DNA of 32,298 nt, from contig JAGFJD010000423.1 in the NCBI GenBank assembly GCA_024102975.1, positions 1 through 32,298 of the forward strand. Direction: 5' to 3'. Both the position numbers and the translations under genes were made by a program. Below, one piece after another: positions 28,816 through 32,298 of the stretch (position 1 is the first letter of the stretch; each line of letters starts with the position of its first letter). The stretch comes from Phaeodactylibacter sp. GTDB lineage: Bacteria > Bacteroidota > Bacteroidia > Chitinophagales > Saprospiraceae. The notes beneath the pieces were generated by a model that had not been told where the DNA came from, searched no databases, and saw only the letters and a program-made list of their open reading frames with translations.

Positions 28816-31422
28816 CTACCTCACGCTGGCCTTCCCGTATTCCGCCCCGTACAGGATTTTCTTCACGTCATCGAAGTTGGGCGCGAAGGGCTGCCCATCC
28901 ACCATGACGCCCGAATTGGCTTCGATCAGGTAGGGGCGCTCGGCGCCTTCTATCGACACGCGGTCGAGGCTGGCAAAGCCGGGGCCGAATTCCGATTTTT
29001 TCATGAAGGTAGTGAGGCCCACCCGGCTGTTGACAACTTTGGAATCGGAAACAATGAGCTTCGAGCGGTCCTTGCTGGTCAGGGCGATCTCGGAATTGGT
29101 GATTTCCACAGACTTCGCCGTCATGCTGCTGCCTTCGCCGGAGCTGAGGCCTTTGTCGCCGATGCCGTTCATATAGACGTGGCTGACGGTTATCTCGCTG
29201 CCCGACACGTCGATGCCGTCGTTGCCCACGTCGATGAAGCGGGAGTTGGCCACCGTGCCGGTGCAAAAGTCACAGTCGAAGGCATCGGCCTTGATGTCCC
29301 TGAACAGGCTCTTCTCCATGGTGAAATCCGAGCGGATGACGTTCAGGAAATCGTCGCCGTCCTGGTTGCCGATGAAGGCCACGCCGCTGAAGTCCACCGG
29401 CGCTTCGTAGAATATCACGGCACCGGTCAGCGCCCAGCCCTTTTCGGTGGGCCGGTTGAGGTTCAGGAAGGTGGTGTGTTCCACGGACGAGCGTTCTCCG
29501 CCGCGGATGACGATCATGCCTTCAGACGTTTTGTCCGAAGAAAACATCAGGATGGAGTCCTGTTCCGTACCCATGAAGTACACGGGCGAGTAGCAGATGA
29601 CCTTGGCGTGGTTGACCAGGTCGATCCGGGCGCCGGCCTCTACCTCAAAGCGCCGGCCGGCAGGGATGACCAGGTCTCTGTCCAGCTTCCAGTTTCCCTT
29701 CGGGATTATGACGGCGTTGGTTTCCGGCGCCTCCTCGATGAAACCGAAGGAGGTGTGGTTGGCGTCCCGCTGTACAGGGTTCCACGCATGCGCCTGCCGC
29801 TCCTCGTAAGGCCAGGGGAAAACCAGGATGGAGTTGGCCGTATTGTCCAGCCCCAACACGTTATAAGTGATCTTCAGCTCTTCCAGCAGGCTGTCGGCCC
29901 AGGCAACTGTGGGGGGGATTTCGAAACCGAACGCCTGCGCTTCGCCTTTGGGCAGGGTATGCGCGCCGTCGAGGACGATGGGTTGCGCGGGATAGAACAA
30001 GGAGGTTTCGCGCCAGCTGAGGTTCCTGACCTCGACAGGCAGGTCCTGCATGTTGCGGATACGCAGGCTGAGCCGGTTGTCCTCCTGCTTTTCAAAATAG
30101 GCGGTGATGTGGTCCCGGTCCGGCGCCAGGGCAGACTGTATGTACTTCTGGTTTTCGTAAAGGAAGAAAGTGGGCAGGTCATAGGCCGGCCAGCCTGCAT
30201 AAACTTCATTGACCAGCTTGTACAGCTTGTCCCCGTTTTTGGCCAGGAACTGGTCCATGAACGGTTCCTGGCAGATCGCCTGTGCTTCCTGGAGGTAATA
30301 ACGCTTGAAGTCGAGGTTGCCGAAGATCATCTTCAGCACTTCGTCGCGTTCCAGCTTATAGAGCGGGGCGCTGCCCTCTGCCGGCTGTTCCAGGATGAGC
30401 GACCACTGGCCGGGGTCGTTTTTGGGCACGGCGGCCAGTTCGCCGACAAGAGGCTCGGCCAGGCCGGTGGCCGGGTCGAAGGAGAAGCGCAGGGCAAAAC
30501 GGTAGGAGGAATGCCGGTTGTTCATCAGGTCGGCGATGGCGAAGGCCTGAGCCGTTTTCTTCAGGTCGAGGAACTGGCCGGGCGCGAGCTTGCCGCCCTG
30601 TACGTCCTGCCACTTCTGCCTGATGAGCAGCAACTGCTCCCGGGTTGCCGGGTTATCCATCAGTTTTTTTTCCTGATAGGCTTCGACGCCCTCCTGGAGT
30701 TTGAAAATGATGCCTTGCCCCAGGCGGCTGCCCCGCGCCAGGCCCTTGTCGAAGCGCTCTTCCAGGTAGAAGGTGCCTTTAGGCTTTCCGTTGACGGAGG
30801 CCCTCACGAACCCGGCCCGCAGGCTCATCACCCCCCGGTCTTTCATGAGCTCCATGCCCAGCCAGTCGGTAAGGTAGCCCCGGTTTTCCGGGAGCAACAT
30901 GCCGAAGCGCGTCATGCCGTCGATGGCATCCTCGCCCCTGGCCCTGACCTCAAACGAAAACTTGTCTTCGCTTCCCGCCCGAAGGGCCGTGGCGCTGGCC
31001 AGGGAGAGTTTCACGTCGTGGGTAGCGCCCTTGTAGGTAAGCTTTGCGGGGAACTCCTCATTTTTCTGTTCTTCGGTTATCATGCCGTCCTTCAGAGCCT
31101 GCTCGCGGAGTTGCTGCATGCGGAGCAGCTGATCAGGTTCGATGTCGATATCCACATTTTCCAGGCCCGCCGCCTGGCCGCCGAGATACTTCCCGATAAA
31201 GGAAAAGTCGAGGCCGGCGGCCTGAAGCAGGGGGTGCTGATAATAACCGGTATCGCCGGTTTTCCGGAGATAAGCGCCGAAGCCCAAAGCCGCAAAGAAG
31301 AGGGCTGCTGCGGCCCCGACAGCCGCCAACCGCAAAGTCCAGGCCCGCAGGGTTGTCCTGTCCCTGAACAGGTCGAGGACATCTTTATATCCGCTTGAAT
31401 TGCTGTTCTGCTTGATTTTCAT
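28816..31422 (-). CDS. Membrane-anchored CotH-kinase-like protein with C-terminal beta-helix
   Basis: This 868-residue protein has one N-terminal membrane segment (about 28-50), a CotH-like domain (about 90-425), a linker beta-sandwich (430-585) and a right-handed parallel beta-helix (about 590-840). The beta-helix has ladder-like rungs such as SVEHTTFLNLNRP, TVANSRFIDVGNDGIDVSG and SVEITNSEIALTSKD. The beta-helix may bind a polysaccharide or an extended substrate. Compared with its downstream paralogue, the block after the DLM motif reads NRHSSYRFALRFSFDPATG. It lacks the Asn-Leu-Arg-Tyr-Tyr found there, and the following acidic positions also differ. This suggests altered or lost catalysis, which is inference. 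The start is 4 bases after the DUF4956 stop, indicating tight coupling. Confidence 0.85.
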   Translation of the reverse strand: MKIKQNSNSSGYKDVLDLFRDRTTLRAWTLRLAAVGAAAALFFAALGFGAYLRKTGDTGYYQHPLLQAAGLDFSFIGKYLGGQAAGLENVDIDIEPDQLLRMQQLREQALKDGMITEEQKNEEFPAKLTYKGATHDVKLSLASATALRAGSEDKFSFEVRARGEDAIDGMTRFGMLLPENRGYLTDWLGMELMKDRGVMSLRAGFVRASVNGKPKGTFYLEERFDKGLARGSRLGQGIIFKLQEGVEAYQEKKLMDNPATREQLLLIRQKWQDVQGGKLAPGQFLDLKKTAQAFAIADLMNNRHSSYRFALRFSFDPATGLAEPLVGELAAVPKNDPGQWSLILEQPAEGSAPLYKLERDEVLKMIFGNLDFKRYYLQEAQAICQEPFMDQFLAKNGDKLYKLVNEVYAGWPAYDLPTFFLYENQKYIQSALAPDRDHITAYFEKQEDNRLSLRIRNMQDLPVEVRNLSWRETSLFYPAQPIVLDGAHTLPKGEAQAFGFEIPPTVAWADSLLEELKITYNVLGLDNTANSILVFPWPYEERQAHAWNPVQRDANHTSFGFIEEAPETNAVIIPKGNWKLDRDLVIPAGRRFEVEAGARIDLVNHAKVICYSPVYFMGTEQDSILMFSSDKTSEGMIVIRGGERSSVEHTTFLNLNRPTEKGWALTGAVIFYEAPVDFSGVAFIGNQDGDDFLNVIRSDFTMEKSLFRDIKADAFDCDFCTGTVANSRFIDVGNDGIDVSGSEITVSHVYMNGIGDKGLSSGEGSSMTAKSVEITNSEIALTSKDRSKLIVSDSKVVNSRVGLTTFMKKSEFGPGFASLDRVSIEGAERPYLIEANSGVMVDGQPFAPNFDDVKKILYGAEYGKASVR

Positions 31423-31426
31423 GATG

Positions 31427-32110
31427 TTAAATTATTCCGTTTTGGTCCAGGAAGCTGACCTGAATAGAGCCGTCCAGGCCGTGCAGGGCGGCCCGCGCCT
31501 TGTTCAGGTCGTTGAAATTGTGGAACTCCGCGACGAAAGCGGCTTCCATGAAGTCTTTGTTCTCGTCGAGGCGCTTCATTTCCAGCTCCTTGCAGTGCGG
31601 CATGACGGCCTCCACAATGCTGTCCAGGGAAATGCCCAGGGCGTTCTCTGCCATGACGGTGAAGTTGAGGCTGCGCTGCGCGTCGGCGGGCCGGAGGAAG
31701 TCCTTGCCCCAGATGACGGCCACCACGAAGAAGAACCCGATGGTAGTGACGATGCGCTGGTCGGCGCCGAAGCCCAGGCCCAGAGCGATGGTCAGGAAGA
31801 TGTACGCCAGTTCCTGCGGCTCCTTGATGGCAGCGCGGAAACGGACGATGGACAGTGCGCCCACCAGGCCCAGCGAGAGCGCCAGTGATGACTTGACGAT
31901 CGTAATGATGATCATGGTGGTCACGGCGATGAGCTCGAAATTGGCGGCAAACATCTTCTTGTTGGAAAGAGACGTGCCGAAGCGCGAGTAGATCCGCCCC
32001 AGCAGGTGCGCCAGCAGGGCAGTCAGCAACAGGTTGATGAGGAAATTCCAGGGAGAGATCTCCGGGACCTGGTTCGCCAGGAATTGTTCGAAGGTTTGGT
32101 TCTGGTTCAT
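31427..32110 (-). CDS. DUF4956 family membrane protein
   Basis: This 227-residue inner-membrane protein has about four hydrophobic segments in residues 20-135. The family hallmark GLVGALSIVRFRAAIKEPQELAY is at about 80-103, followed by GLGFGADQRIVTT. A soluble C-terminal domain of about 90 residues ends the protein (ferredoxin-like pattern, AAFVAEFHNFNDLNKARAAL). DUF4956 proteins are commonly encoded beside VTC-domain and CotH proteins. Their biochemical role is not established, but a membrane partner of a polyphosphate- or phosphotransfer-related complex is a reasonable hypothesis. It is preceded by a porin-like gene and followed after 4 bases by the CotH/beta-helix gene. An upstream inner methionine is not favoured, as MNQNQTFEQFLANQ looks native. 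Confidence 0.88.
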   Translation of the reverse strand: MNQNQTFEQFLANQVPEISPWNFLINLLLTALLAHLLGRIYSRFGTSLSNKKMFAANFELIAVTTMIIITIVKSSLALSLGLVGALSIVRFRAAIKEPQELAYIFLTIALGLGFGADQRIVTTIGFFFVVAVIWGKDFLRPADAQRSLNFTVMAENALGISLDSIVEAVMPHCKELEMKRLDENKDFMEAAFVAEFHNFNDLNKARAALHGLDGSIQVSFLDQNGII

Positions 32111-32155
32111 AGTACTCAGAGTTTAAAGAACTGATTGTTAGTTAATGGATTAATG

Positions 32156-32298
32156 CTACAGGAAAACCTGGGCCTGCAGGCGGATGACCTTGACATCATT
32201 CGGGGCGCCGGTCACCGGGTCGCCGCCGCCTTCGCGGGGGTCGTTGAATACGGAGTGATACTCCAGCGTAAGCTTGGCGTTGTGCCCGCTGATGAAAT
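32156..32298 (-). CDS. C-terminus of an outer-membrane porin-like protein (partial)
   Basis: Only the last 46 codons are in the window; the gene continues past the right edge. The sequence FISGHNAKLTLEYHSVF and, at the end, VIRLQAQVFL are typical of the last two strands of phosphate-selective porin O/P-type barrels, which end in RLQxQxxF-like residues. Gene order would make it the first visible member of the DUF4956-CotH operon, 45 bases upstream of DUF4956. If correct, it would supply outer-membrane passage of an anion such as phosphate. With so little sequence, the assignment is tentative. Confidence 0.6.
   Translation of the reverse strand, partial: FISGHNAKLTLEYHSVFNDPREGGGDPVTGAPNDVKVIRLQAQVFL

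Noticed and set aside
28762-31398. Plus-strand open frame of 878 codons opposite the CotH/beta-helix gene
   Set aside because: It is antisense to a well-supported CotH protein and shows low-complexity shadow composition without motifs.
1-32298. tRNA or rRNA genes
   Set aside because: I looked for conserved tRNA arms and rRNA segments in the gaps and saw none. A covariance-model search would be needed to exclude small RNAs.

Overview
The window looks like a GC-rich chromosome segment from a Bacteroidota bacterium, most likely of the Saprospiria/Lewinella type. Three secreted proteins end in type IX secretion (T9SS) type A C-terminal sorting domains, SprB-type repeats are present, and genes lack Shine-Dalgarno sequences. 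The intergenic regions are full of inverted repeats and simple repeats. This placement rests on family features only; no rRNA or marker gene is present.

Left part (1-7776, + strand). After a gene-free leader come two T9SS cargo proteins. The first has three MAM-like domains (two almost identical at DNA level), a Kazal-like domain, cohesin-like domains and a dockerin-like repeat. The second has a cohesin-like domain and two SprB repeats. A terminator follows, then a secreted metal-dependent amidohydrolase and an MFS exporter.

Middle part (7777-20240). An internally deleted ATPase pseudogene sits beside several hairpin elements. A minus-strand run follows: a helical-repeat protein and three tandem RlpA-like (DPBB plus SPOR) cell-wall proteins. 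A roughly 163-bp MITE-like inverted-repeat element lies 16 bp upstream of a 2168-residue T9SS cargo protein, which is built from 12 cysteine-rich modules of about 95 residues and four larger modules.

Right part (20240-32298). On the minus strand lie a DinB-like protein, a membrane protein, a receiver protein and a triple-PAS sensor ATPase whose stop overlaps the receiver start. On the plus strand are a PaaI-like thioesterase and a DUF2279 protein. The right edge holds a minus-strand operon: the C-terminus of a porin-like protein, a DUF4956 membrane protein and two paralogous membrane-anchored CotH-kinase-like proteins (one with a beta-helix tail). At its downstream end is what I read as a decayed VTC-domain (polyphosphate polymerase-like) gene. 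VTC, DUF4956 and CotH are known to travel together, so this is the most system-like locus here.

A recurring theme is non-coding repeat DNA. A 10-bp-period tandem repeat family occurs at three loci in two orientations, a CAGATGAATCTG palindrome occurs twice, and long imperfect inverted repeats fill most gaps. Two pseudogenes (ATPase and VTC) both appear to have lost their middle portions.
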